DNA of 62,000 nucleotides from Zygnema cylindricum (taxonomy: Eukaryota > Streptophyta > Zygnematophyceae > Zygnematales > Zygnemataceae). Each line of letters starts with the position of its first letter. Within the stretch, counting starts at the first letter, position 1. The DNA lies in assembly GCA_037447655.1 (NCBI GenBank), contig JBBHKE010002725.1:86943-148942 (forward strand), given 5' to 3'. The notes below the pieces were generated by a model, which was not told the origin of the DNA, ran no database searches, and saw nothing but the letters and a program-made list of their open reading frames with translations. The position numbers were made by a program, and so were the translations under genes. Shown in pieces: positions 1-10,454 of the stretch.

Positions 1-222
1 GGGACGGAGGGAAGAGGATAGAGAGAGAGGAGAGAGAGAGAGGGAGGCAGGGAGAGAGGAGATAGAGGGAGGCAGGGAGAGAGGGAGAGAGAGGGTGGGA
101 GGGACAGAGGGAGCGAGGGAGGAAGGGACAAAGAGAGATGGAGAGAGAAACGCCGGAGGGGGAGAGAAAGCGAAAGAGGGAGAGGAGAGATAGGGGGAAA
201 GAAGAGAAAGAAAGAAAAAATC
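1..222. repeat. GA-rich purine tract
   Basis: Almost uninterrupted purine on the plus strand, built from AGAGAG and GGGAGAG motifs. It lies just downstream of the last recognised ABCC exon, so it is intronic and would read as a CT tract in the transcript. No coding signal seen. Confidence 0.8.
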
Positions 223-235
223 TCTCCTTCCCTAC

Positions 236-2115
236 CTGCTAAAAGATCGAAGATAGGCTGCGATTCGAAGACATCCCACCTCCTCATTTCGAACAGAAAG
301 AGCCTAAAAATGGGAAAAAAGATGGAAAAATAAAATGAAAAGAAAAGAAAAACGAAAAATAAATGATGGGAAAAGTATCGAAAAGAAAAGAGAAGGATAA
401 AAAATGATAGGAAAAGTATCGAAAGAATGGGAAAAAGAAATGATAGGAAAAGTATCGAAAGAATGGGAAAAAAAAGGAAAAAGAAAATGACGGGAAAAAT
501 ATCGTTAAGGGGAAAAAATTTGAAAAAAATAAATTATACAAAAAGAAAAACTTCACCTTTTTCTAAACCCAAATTTAGTGAAATGTTTAGTTTTGCTTTT
601 CATTATTGATAGCTTCAGTAATCGAAAGTCAATATCCAATTTCCAGGTTTAAATCTGAAGTTTTAAATCAATTTTTTATTTATCTTTCAATTTTCCAGTT
701 TCAATTCCAACTTCCAATTTCCATTTTCCAATTCATTTCCAATGTTCAGTTTCCCAATTTCCCAGTTTCCCATTTTTCTCAATTCCCTAGTTTCCAGATT
801 AATATTATTTTTAATTCAGTTTATTTATTTTTTCCGATTTTTAATTTACAATTTCAATTTCCCAACTTCCCTTTTTTCCCAATTCCAATTTTGAAGTTTT
901 TAGTTACACGATTATTTCATGTTCAATTCCAATTTCAAATTTTCTTTTCTGATAATATTTCCAAATTCTGAATTTCCCAATTCCCCATTTTCCCAATTTC
1001 TCAATCTCCAAATTTCTCAATTTCCCAATTTCCATTTTCGATGATGACGGAATAATTTTAATCGACGGACAATGAAATGATTTATCCTTCCGAAATTGCT
1101 TAATTTATGATCCATTTATGACCTGATCTTTCTGGAAGTTTCTTCTTGACGATCTCTATGGATGCTCTTTTTTTTTTTTTTTTTTTTTTGATGATTTTTC
1201 TTTTTGTTGATTCGAGTGATATGCAATTCCCTCTCTCTTCTCTGCCTCTCCCTCTCCCTCTCCCTCTCCCTCTTCTCTCTTTCTAAATATCCTATTAAAA
1301 CCTGAAAATTATAAGTAAAGTTTTTATGGGCTTGTTTAATGACAATCTTCATTTTTTTTCATTTACTCCTTAACTGATTTGTTTTTCTATTTACGCCTTA
1401 AGTTAGTGGATTATTTTTTTTCTTTATTGATTTCCTTACTGGATTAATAAAATGCTTTTCGATTAGTTCTTAAACATTTATTAATAACTAGTTCTATTAA
1501 AAATAATAATAATAATAAGTACAAAATAGAAAGTAAAAATAGAGAGGATTTTTACGTTCGGCATTTTGCGAGCCGACGGACTAACCACATATTGGTCGGA
1601 ACCTACAAAAATAAAAATAAAAAGTAAAAACAAAAACAAAATTAAAAGTGTATATGCATAAAAATAAATAAGAATAATAAAACAAACAATAATTGTAAAA
1701 AGAAGTGTATACATTTTTGTATGACAATAGAAATGAAATGGATAATAATAAAATTACATATGAAACTAAAGAGAAATGTCTATTTGTACCACTTTGGTCA
1801 AAATAAAACTTTTCGTTAAATTTCTATTTTGATTAACCACATTAAGAGAGAGAAGAGAGTATATAATATATATTTGATACATTATAAAAATGGAAAGGGA
1901 GGGGGAGAGGGAGAGAGATGCGCATATGTTATATAAGAGGCATATGTTATTACCCAATACTCACAAATGCGATAATTATTGCGAGAGAGACAAATGTTGC
2001 AATCTTATGAAAAAAAAAGAGAACGAGAGAGAGGCAAATGTTTTGGAATAAAATAAGAATCCAATACTCACAAATGCAATAACTATTGTGAGAGGGACAA
2101 GTCTCACGATACCAT

Positions 2116-2155
<40 letters not shown>

Positions 2156-2240
2156 AGCATATGTTTTGGAACAAAAAAAGAATCAAATACTCACAAATGG
2201 ATAATTATTGCGAGCGAGACAAATGTCGCAATACCGTGAA

Positions 2241-2311
<71 letters not shown>

Positions 2312-5300
2312 GAGGGAGAAAGAGAGGCATATGTTTGGAATAAAAAAATTCAATACTCACAAATGCGATAATTATTGCGAGAGAGACAAATGTCGCAATC
2401 CCGAGTTGAAGGGCCACCAAAATTAATGCGACAATAATTGTAAAAGGGGCTATTACCATCATAAGAAGGTAAGGATTTAAAAATTGTACAATCTGTTTCC
2501 ATTTTTTTGTCCCAAATTTCCAAAATTCAAAACGTCGAGAAATTTCAAAAACATATACAATTTGCCGAAAACTTTGCAAATTTTCGAAGAACACAAAATT
2601 TTAAAAAGACAAATTCTTGAAAGACAATTTTGAAGAGAAAAAAATGGGTCATATATAGTTGTTTAGAAAAACGATACTCATATTTGTCGATACCGAAAAC
2701 AAAAATGGTCATACTAAGGAAAAAATGGCCTTCATTAAAGATTTAAAAAAAAAAACGGCCATAATTAAAGTTTAGGAAAGAAAAAATGGTCATATTTACT
2801 AATTTAAGCAAAAAAATGGTCATCTTTAGCGACACCCAAGAAAAAAAAAAAAAAAAAAGTCAATGTAAAGATTCAGAAATGAAAAAATAATCATATTCAC
2901 TCATTTAGGAAAAAAACAAAATGTTAAATTAATTTACTATTTTTCCAGTGTCTATTTAAAAAAAAAAAGGGGTCATATTGACTCATTTAGGCAAAATACG
3001 TTAAATTCATCGATACCGAAAAGAAAAAATGGTCAAATTTACTTATTTAGGCAAAAATGGCCATGTTATCAAGAAAAAAAAGGCAAAAAAAAATAAAAAA
3101 AAAATGTTTAATTCACCTGTTGTACATCTACCGCCTGTAGATTTACAATTTTTCCAGTATCTTGAGATTGTCGAGAAGTATTACTTAATCGAAGAGATTT
3201 TTGGTAAACTTCGGAAACCAGTTCCGCTCGAACCGAAACCGCACATTTTATAAGCAACTAAAAAAAAAAAAACAAAAAAAAAGAATAAATGAAAGAAGAA
3301 ACAGAAAAAATAGAACAAAATGAGTTTCGTGCGAACCGAAGCCGCACATTTTATGAGCAACTAAGAAAAAGAAGGATAAGAGCAAGAAAAAACTGAAGAA
3401 ACAAAAAAAAAAGAACGAAAAGAAAAAGAGTTTCGCTCGAACTGAAACCGCACATAAAGGAGTTATATGCGAGACATAATAACATCAAAATCTGACACAA
3501 ACTGGGTGACTTTTGGTGAAATTTGGCCAAACTTTGGTGAAAAAAATAAGAAATTTCCCATGAATGCGAGCAAAAATAATTAGTTCCCGATATAAATGTG
3601 AAAAAATGGTAATTGCTGAATAACTGGTCAAAATTTGGTAACAATTTGTTCAAAATTTGGTCGGAATTTGGTCAAACTTGGTCAAAGTTTGGTCAAAACT
3701 TGGTCAGAATTCTGGCAAAAATTGGTCAAATTTAAGTGAAAAGTTGGTCAAAATTTGGTCAAATTGGACAAAATTTGGTCAGAATTAAGTGAATAATTTG
3801 GTGAAAAACGATCAGCTTTCTCACCTGTGTTGCGAGAACGAAACAAATACTTCCCAAAAATGGTCCCACAAAAAGTCCTCCAGCCAAAAGAAATGCCTCC
3901 CATTGCGAGATACTCGTTCCTCCTCTCACAAAAGACACGATTCGATTTAATAATTGGGGTCCGGCAAAATTAAAAGCCTGGAACACATTTCCATGAGGAA
4001 TTCAGTTACATTTCAGTTAACACTAGAAAGGAAAATAAATATGTATATGTATTATACATATATACATATATACATATATATAGAGATAAAAAAAAAAAAA
4101 AAAAAATCTTCACCCCAGAACATATTTTTATGCAGATTTCAGTTATGTTTCAGTTAAGTTAGAAAATAAAAAAGAAATATAAACAAGAAAAGAAATGAAT
4201 ATGTTATGCAATTGTTTTTGAGTTAAAAGCTTGGAACACCTTTCCATGCGGATTTCAATTACGTTTCAGTTTAGATTAGAAAGGAAAAGATAAATCCACA
4301 AAAAGAAGAAATAAACAAATACGTTACTCATTTTATATTTCACAATTAAGAGTCATTTTTCTGGATTTTAGTTACAATTCGGTTAAGATCCGATGAGAAA
4401 AAAGAAATACATGTAAAAAAAAAAAAAAAAGGTAAATAGGTAAATCATGTGAATTTTTAGGATTTGTTCATCTTTTTGAAAGTGTCATCTTTTTCTGGTT
4501 GAATTGGAAATTTTGCGAGTTTTTATGAAGGAAATTCACAAATTAAACACAAATTTACGACTCTATTTTACGATGATGGTAACTTATATAACCCAAATAT
4601 CGTATCCAAAAAGGTTTCTGTGGTTTCTACAGTTTAAATGCACAAATATACCATACAAAAACTGAAAGAAACTGAAAAGAAAATGAAAAACAATAAAGAT
4701 GAAGAGGATTACCTGTTGCATATATCCTAAAAAAATGGCGGGTAAAATCATTTTCCAGTGAGTCCTCCAAATCACGAGAGCCAATAAAAATCCTCCATTC
4801 TCCCCTCGAGAGTTTTCTTTCGCTGCCCGAGACCACTGATCGGCAAAAATTTTATACGCATTTTCTGACTTTATGGCACTCGGAACTTCCCTGAAAAAAA
4901 AAGTACAAAAAAAAAAATCAGCAATAACAAAAAATGAGGTATGAAAAATAGATAAAATATATAGTTAGAGGTGAACTGAACTACAACTAAACATGAGTTA
5001 CACGTTACTGTGAAATCCCTTTTTATTTTTTATTTAAAGATAGAAAATAATGGAAGAGGTATCGAGGTTGAAAAAAGAAGATATAGTCGGATCGAGCAAG
5101 TGTAAAGAATGAAAACAAATTAAAATAAAAGCAAGTGAAAGAAAGTAAAAAATGGAAGTTCTCTCCTCCCGTACCATCTACCCTCCACGCTCTCTCCCTC
5201 TCCCCCCTCCCTCCTCATTCCTCTCCCTCTCCCTCTCCCTCCCTCTCCCCCTTCCTTCCTCTCTCTCCCCCTCCCCCTCCCTGTCGCTATTAGAGTTAGT

Positions 5301-6407
5301 AAATTATTAATGTTGACATTACATGGCTCATTGTATACCATTAGTACATTATTAGTGTTGCCACTTTCAGAGAATTAACTATACTGAAGTATGTTTTGCC
5401 GTGTGGCTCGTTATGCGCCATTGAATTTTAAGTGTGTTACTAAAACTAATTCATGATTTTGGTTCAAATAAACACGCACTCGAATTAAAATTCTAGTTTA
5501 ATAGCGGTGGACAATTTAGTAAACCAATCCCGGTGCACCGAATCAAGTCATGAGAGGGAGAGAGAGGTGAGAGCAGAAAGAGAGAGACGAAGAAAGCTAG
5601 TGAAAGACAGAGAGCGAGAGAGAGAGAGAAGCGAGAGAGAGGAAGTGAGAGAGAAGAGATAAGAGGAAACGACCGAGAAGAGAGAAAGAGAGCGAGAGAA
5701 AGAGAGAGAGAGAAAGAGAGAGAAAGAAAAAGCGAGAGAGAGAAAGAGAGAGAGAGAAAGAGAGTGAGAAAAGAAAATAAGAGAGGGAAAAGGCGAAAGA
5801 GAGAGAGTGAAAGAAAGAAAGAAAGAAGGAGAAAATCCCACCATAAATCACTGAAGTGAAGGGAATCCTTCGCCAAGAAGCGTTTGCGCCCCAAAACCAC
5901 AAGAGGTTGCAGCCACCATAAACTGATTTTGGACCATAGTGGGGCTCGCTCCTCGGGAGATCCTTTGTCTTTACGCTCCGTGGATATAGAAACCGCCGAT
6001 TTGGCACTATCCTCTCCATGGCCATTTGCCGCATTTGGTTTATTTATGGCTCCATTTCCCCCATTTGTCACATTTCCTCCATTGGTGTTGTTTGTGGCTT
6101 CTCTTCCTCCGTTTGTCAGTTTCGTTCCATTTGCGCCACTTGTCGTTTCATTTCTTCCATTTGTGACATTGGTGACATTTCCTCCATTTCGTCCGTTTGT
6201 TCCATTTGTGGCATTTGTCACATTTGTGACGTTTGTCGGTCCATTTTCACCGTTTATTCCATTTGAATTATTTGTCTCGTTTGTTGGACTTCCTTCCTTT
6301 TCAAAAAAAATATTTTTCGTTGCATTTGTGTCACAATTTTCTCTATCAACAGAATTCTTTGGAAGGTTATTCTCGGACTTCATTTCGAATTGGGAAAAAT
6401 TATTCAT
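236..6407 (-). CDS. ABCC-type (MRP-like) ABC transporter, 5' part, multi-exon, runs off the window
   Basis: First membrane domain of an ABCC full transporter, a family that exports glutathione and other conjugates, often at the vacuole. Exons: 5842-6407, 4713-4890, 3825-3977, 3117-3257, 2361-2492, 1556-1602, tentatively 1123-1164, and 236-303; all have AG/GT borders and compatible phases. Residues 1-150 are mostly Asn/Gly/Thr low complexity. The TMD1 entry follows (PLWSKISLWWLQPLVVLGRK), then membrane segments WKMILPAIFLGYMQ and FLLAGGLFVGPFLGSICFVL. The family-typical SQDTGKIVNLQAVDVQQ comes next, then APFTIIVALILVALQLG and RNEEVGCLRIAAYL. No TMD0 is present. The short exon with the usual GIKxxKLYAWE motif should lie between 304 and 1122, but I could not place it. 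The nucleotide-binding domains lie outside the window. Start is the first Met of the long 5' exon. Confidence 0.85.
640..1045. repeat. Degenerate minisatellite (CAATTTCC-like units)
   Basis: Repeated CCAATTTCCAGTTTCC-like words of about 7-16 bp, irregularly spaced, fill this ABCC intron. The open frame across it encodes only F/Q/S/P low complexity and is not taken as a gene. The missing ABCC exon with the YAWE-type motif may be hidden in or beside it. Confidence 0.6.
1954..2412 (-). repeat. Tandem copies of an ABCC exon end with its 5' splice site
   Basis: The 3' end of the exon at 2361-2492 plus its donor (GTGAGTATT on the minus strand) occurs four times in the same orientation. Copies begin near 1958, 2062, 2189 and 2353 (plus coordinates). 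Each carries about 15 codons like IATFVSLAIIIAF followed by the donor. They are separated by GA runs (2118-2151, 2240-2329) and the word GCATATGTTTTGGAATAAAA. The 2353 copy is continuous with the full exon; the others are exon fragments in the following intron. Confidence 0.85.
2640..3070. repeat. Intronic minisatellite, AAAAATGGTCATATTTACT-like units
   Basis: At least eight imperfect copies of a unit containing AAAAATGGTCAT and ATTTAGGCAAA fill the intron between the 3117-3257 and 2361-2492 exons. Unit length varies (about 35-60 bp) and A-runs differ between copies. No coding signal. Confidence 0.65.
3219..3460 (-). repeat. Tandem copies of an ABCC exon start with its 3' splice site
   Basis: The start of the 3117-3257 exon and its acceptor (TTTTAG then TTGCTTATAAAATGTGCGG on the minus strand) recurs as diverged copies at about 3321-3365 and 3428-3456, roughly 100 bp apart. 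The middle copy keeps an apparent pyrimidine-AG acceptor. The third is cut short after GTGCGGTTTC. Both extra copies lie in the upstream intron. Confidence 0.8.
3630..3805. repeat. Short tandem repeat, TTGGTCAAAA family
   Basis: About a dozen imperfect copies of TTGGTCAAAATT / TTGGTCAGAATT lie directly against the donor side of the 3825-3977 exon, in the intron. No other function visible. Confidence 0.75.
3972..4405 (-). repeat. Tandem copies around the 3' splice site of ABCC exon 3
   Basis: The acceptor region of exon 3825-3977 (plus-strand words AAAGCCTGGAACAC and TTCAGTTACATTTCAG) recurs at about 4106-4172, 4221-4290 and, more weakly, 4340-4400. Each copy is followed by AGAAAGGAAAATAAA-like sequence. 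The period is near 115-120 bp. The 4221 copy keeps the exon-border word AAAAGCTTGGAACACCTTTCC. This is the third exon border in this gene with tandem copies in its intron. Confidence 0.7.
5538..5835. repeat. GA microsatellite in ABCC intron 1
   Basis: A 300-bp run of GAGAGA with occasional C or T interruptions, directly after the exon 1 donor in transcript orientation. It produces spurious S/L-rich open frames on the minus strand and E/R-rich ones on the plus strand. Confidence 0.85.
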
Positions 6408-7162
6408 TTTTTTATTGTTATTATTATTTACAATTGATTATTGTTAAAATTTTTAATTTCGTAAGCCAATTTCTAGCTTACACCAATGTAAAAAAAATTC
6501 GAGTAAAATTTGAAGTAACATTGAAAATGGTAATCAATAATGGTTTACAGAAGATGTGTTTTTTACAATAAAATACAATTTTGATGTACAAAAAAAATTG
6601 TGAAAGGAGTACGAATTCAATTTCTTGTTTATTACTTCATTTGAAAAAAAAAAAAAAAAAATCGATAGCCAAATGTGGATAAAGTAAAAAAATTGCGAAA
6701 TTGGGAACATAGAAGGCTTATATAGCACCTTATTTCTCAAAAAAGTAATGTAATCTGCATAAATAACATGTAAATGTTGAAACAAAGTTGCATAAAAAGA
6801 ATCATATTGTTGAACTTAAAAAAAAGGAGTCATTTTAATTAGAAAATAAAACAACACAAAATTTGAACAAAATAAACTAGAAAGACAAGGGCTAACAAAA
6901 TTTCCAAACTCCTTTCTTCCACAAATACGAGCTAAAACAAAAAGTAAAGCATGTGTCCTCTTCAATGTCCTCCATTTTTGACAAAATGTCGACATTATCT
7001 CCGAAATTTCCTGGAAAGCAACCATGGCTGGAAAATGTTTGTGCGGGAATGTCTCAATCCTTCGTCGTTTCACAGCTATGGTGACATCTCGGGATGTTGA
7101 CCGAGATGTGTACCTTCTTAGTAGAGGTTTGTACTTTTTTGGTACAAGTTTGTACCTATTGG
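6408..7162. other. ABCC 5' flank, AT-rich intergenic DNA
   Basis: AT-rich sequence upstream of the ABCC start. It should hold the transporter promoter and 5' leader, but no TATA box or known site stands out. There are A-runs near 6645 and 6820. Short open frames here are A/T low complexity and not convincing. Confidence 0.5.
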
Positions 7163-7388
7163 TGTACAGCCGTTAATCGTTATTAGCGTTAACAATTTTT
7201 TAGCCACTGAAAACATTTTTTATCCGTACACATTTGTCCAATTTTCAATTTAAGACCGCCAATCGACAGCTGAGAATCTTACCTTTCAATCGCCACCGCC
7301 AGATCCACAATCCGACAAGTGTGTACGGAGAAAAGATGTTTTAAGCGGCAAAAAAAACATTAACACTAATTGCTATTCGCGGTGTACC
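7163..7388. mobile_element. MITE of the TACACC family (about 226 bp)
   Basis: Imperfect terminal inverted repeats of about 65 bp. The left end reads inward TACAGCCGTTAATCGTTATT and then a TTTTAGCC(A/G)CT region. The right end, reversed, reads TACACCGCGAATAGCAATTA and then the same region. Related copies lie at 32624, 33165 and 45161. The ends look like TA followed by CACCG, so a TA target duplication is possible. No coding capacity. Confidence 0.7.
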
Positions 7389-7415
7389 GTGTATCATTAT
7401 TAGCAACAATGACAC

Positions 7416-8055
7416 ATGCGTGGTTCACACTTGAAAAATGGGAAAACGGTATGGTATGGAAACGGTACTTTTTTTTGTCCACCGTGAACTGGCACGTGAC
7501 GCTAGCCTACGTCAACTAACGTGTCGTGATTCGAGCCACTTGTCCGTACGAAAAGTAAACGCTTTACGGACATGATATGTACGAAGCCTTCCAAGCCAAA
7601 ATGTATTGCCACGCAAGCGTTTTTACAGAGCGAAAATAACCGTGAAGGAACTTAGAACATGCCCTTTTTTCTTTTTTTTCCATCGGTGTTTTTTGTTTTT
7701 TTAAACATTACGTGTTCTCTTTTCTGATTGGTCCTCTAGTTTCTCATATGTTTGCGACGGAATGAATTCTTGTACGGTTCACGTCCGTGCGCTTCGTTTT
7801 CGAAATTCTTCAAAAACGAAAAAATGCATTCCGAACATGATGTCCGATGGCGGGCGACAGTTGCCGTTTGGTATATGCAGCTGTCGAGTTTTGACGCATA
7901 TAACTGCGTCTTTTGTCCACCGCTACGCTCCAAAACGGTCAAACCAACTGCACCAACCGTCACCGCCGCGTTTTTTGTCATTTTATGAAATTTGGCGTAC
8001 GGATCCCAAAATTTATGACATCCGTTTTCCCATTTTTCAAGTGTGAACCACGCAT
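7416..8055. mobile_element. 640-bp non-coding element with a perfect 34-bp terminal inverted repeat
   Basis: Bases 7416-7449 and 8022-8055 are exact reverse complements (core GTGGTTCACACTTG at the left, CAAGTGTGAACCAC at the right). The interior holds several short open frames in all phases but no transposase motif. The interior word GCTACGCTCCAAAACG is shared with the element at 33376-33985, so both belong to one non-autonomous family. No clear target duplication is visible. Confidence 0.85.
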
Positions 8056-8786
8056 ACAGAATCGGCGGCCAAAATTTTACCCTTCGAACCTAAAATAGCA
8101 TCCATGAGTCTATTTTATTTTTCTTTACGCTAATTCCTTCAACGGTTCAAAACCAGCCACGTCATTCGAATCTGAATAAGAATTAACAATAATAATACAT
8201 ACCCCACGTTAATTATTCCATGACGCAAATAGCGATACATGGTGTACTTTTGTGTAATATTTCGTACGAAAAAGGTACAAAGAAATCTCGGTCAATCTCC
8301 CGAGATTTCACCTAGTGCGCATAATAGGCTTCCTGTCGAACGAGATTTAAAATTTGAATTTCTGTCCGCTTTTGGAAGTGAAGGTGACACCGTGCGCAAC
8401 ATCACTTTTCCTTTGAACATCACCAATGGTCGGACGTCGCTACATCACTGTCGACAGTCAGAAATCTCAAAACTCGTCAACGGAAGTGGTACGAGAAAAT
8501 GACGCGATCGCAAATTTTGAGGAGGTGAAAATCACATCACCATAGCTTTTTTTTAGTTTTTCCGTTAAAGAATACGTCCGTGAAAGAAAATTCAAGATGT
8601 CGACAGAACACAGATGTATTGAATGCGACTTCGGCGACCTGTGACAGATCGTCGCACATAGTCGCCAGGGTTCGCTCTCAGGTTTCGTTAATAATAACTA
8701 TTTTACAGTTTAAAAGTGAATCAGCTTTCGTACTTTACCGTAACAATGGTACAACAGTTAAAATATGTGTGTTTAAGTTATCAAGG
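8056..8786. other. Intergenic DNA, no gene recognised
   Basis: Short open frames occur (for example 8239-8502 plus) but show no recognisable domain. Nothing else could be supported. Confidence 0.4.
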
Positions 8787-8794
8787 TTCGAAAC

Positions 8795-9341
8795 CATAGT
8801 TCAAAAGTAGGCGTTTTTATGGTAGGCCTTTGGTAGACGCACAAAGCTTGGCACTAAACTCGCGTAGAATAGGCATACTGTATGGGTGTGTGCTGTGGAC
8901 ACTCTTGTACGAACGTACGAATCTGACGTATGATCATAGTTCAGCGCACGCCGACGGACGAAATTTTTTAGCGAACTAAAACACGCGGACGTTCAAATTT
9001 GCAGACGCTAATATGACAGATAGTCCTTTCGTAAGTTGTGTTATGGGATTTTCATGTGATCTTCTTAGATCGCTACTTTGATCAGCGACCCTCCGATCGT
9101 CTGAATCTGACGGTTTAAAAAAGTTTTACCTCAAAACTCACAGAAATTATTTTTTCTGTCCGATTTTTTTTCAAAATTTAGACATGACGTTTAATTCTCT
9201 ATCGATCGATGTGCAACTCAACCCTGTAACTATTTTTTTTCATTTTTCGACCAATACAATATGGGTCTTAAGGGCATATTGTATGTTTTGCATACAATAG
9301 GCATACTGTATGGGCCTACTTTCACCTACTTTTGAACTATG
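8795..9341. mobile_element. hAT-like MITE copy 1 (547 bp) with 8-bp target duplication
   Basis: Begins CATAGTTCAAAAGTAGG and ends CCTACTTTTGAACTATG, a perfect 17-bp inverted repeat. It is flanked by the direct repeat TTCGAAAC at 8787-8794 and 9342-9349. Two further copies lie at 17652-18292 and 18301-18755. The 8-bp duplication is typical of hAT transposons. There is no coding capacity, so movement would need a transposase from elsewhere. Confidence 0.9.
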
Positions 9342-9349
9342 TTCGAAAC

Positions 9350-9683
9350 CCTAGAGATACTGTACTGCATACGGAGATACTGAGATTTCGAGATACTGTA
9401 TTTCCGTCCCTTTTCTCATTAAGCTCGAAAACGCATACATTATTTTTTGAAAAATACGACATATTATATTACAGGTTAATAACCCTGAAATCCAGCATAG
9501 AAAGTACTGTACCCGTGTACGGCAACAACACAACATGTAAAACGAGCATGTCTCCAACCTCACATGCTTTGCATGTATGCCAATGGCGTGTACTTTCAAA
9601 TGGTTCCACTTTACAAAACGAGGGTTTAACTCGCCTCGCCATGTCACACCATTCATGGAGTCGCCATTCCTTTTAAGCCATTG
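9350..9683. other. Intergenic DNA, no gene recognised
   Basis: Contains ATACTGTA / GAGATACTG words close to the MITE end and two overlapping open frames on opposite strands. Neither resembles a known protein. Confidence 0.35.
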
Positions 9684-9902
9684 AGAGAGAGAGAGAGGGA
9701 GAGAGAGAGGGAGAGAGAGAGAGGGAGAGAGAGAGGGAGAGAGAGAGGGAGAGAGAGAGGGAGAGAGAGAGGGAGAGAGAGGGAGAGAGTGAGGGAGAGA
9801 GAGAGGGAGAAGAAGGAGAGGGAGATGGAGGAAGGGGAGATAGGGGAGAGAGATAGGGAGAGAGAGAAGGAGAGAGGGAGAGAGAGAGGAAGAGAGAGAG
9901 AG
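9684..9902. repeat. GA-rich microsatellite
   Basis: About 220 bp of GAGAGAGGGAGAGAGAGAGG with a partly regular 16-20 bp higher-order period. The R/E-rich and S/L-rich open frames here come from the repeat. Confidence 0.9.
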
Positions 9903-10454
9903 GTTAAAGAGCTTAAGCGGATTTTTTTCCTAGATCTAGTTCCAGTCTGTTTCAAGTGAACGTCAAATAATACTGATTTGACTTTCAAAAAATACGCACA
10001 GAAATAGTTCTTCCTAAAATGGACAAATTACCACCCTAATACTAACATGAAAAGTGTGGTCACAGTCTAGATTGGGTTTTTTCTTTTGGCCCCTCTCTCT
10101 CTCTCTCCCTCCCTCCTACTCCCTGCACTTGAAAAGGAACTAGTCAAAATTGAAACATTACTCTTCTATGCCTTTATGGTTTTTATTTTGAATACCTACC
10201 ATAAATAGAATGACTATTATTTTCTTATTATTATGTCTTTAGAGAAATGGTGAACAAGCTTCTTCTCCGTCTTGCTTAGTTATCTATTAAGTTACTCGCC
10301 TTACTCCCAATCTCCTGTAATTAAGAATATATTTAATACCCTGATTCCTTGTCCAAAAAAGAATGAAAAATATGGAAAATACGTAAAATACGGAAAATAC
10401 TTTCTTGTCCCGCTCATATCTCTACACATAAAGAATATTTCCCTCAAACATCTC
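9903..10454. other. 3' flank of the receptor kinase
   Basis: AT-rich DNA immediately downstream of the kinase stop codon, probably holding its 3' untranslated region and poly(A) site. A short CT tract lies at 10093-10120 and AAATACGGAAAATAC-like repeats at 10368-10402. No gene seen. Confidence 0.45.

Noticed and set aside
3029-3253. Plus-strand frame of 74 codons
   Set aside because: Antisense of an ABCC exon and its intronic minisatellite.
5884-6447. 187-codon plus-strand frame rich in Phe/Val/Pro
   Set aside because: Antisense of the Asn/Gly/Thr-rich first exon of the ABCC gene.
8781-8796. B-box-like GGTTCGAAACC as part of a tRNA gene
   Set aside because: No A box or cloverleaf around it; it is the MITE target duplication.
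9653-9988. S/L-rich and R/E-rich open frames
   Set aside because: Translation of a GA microsatellite.
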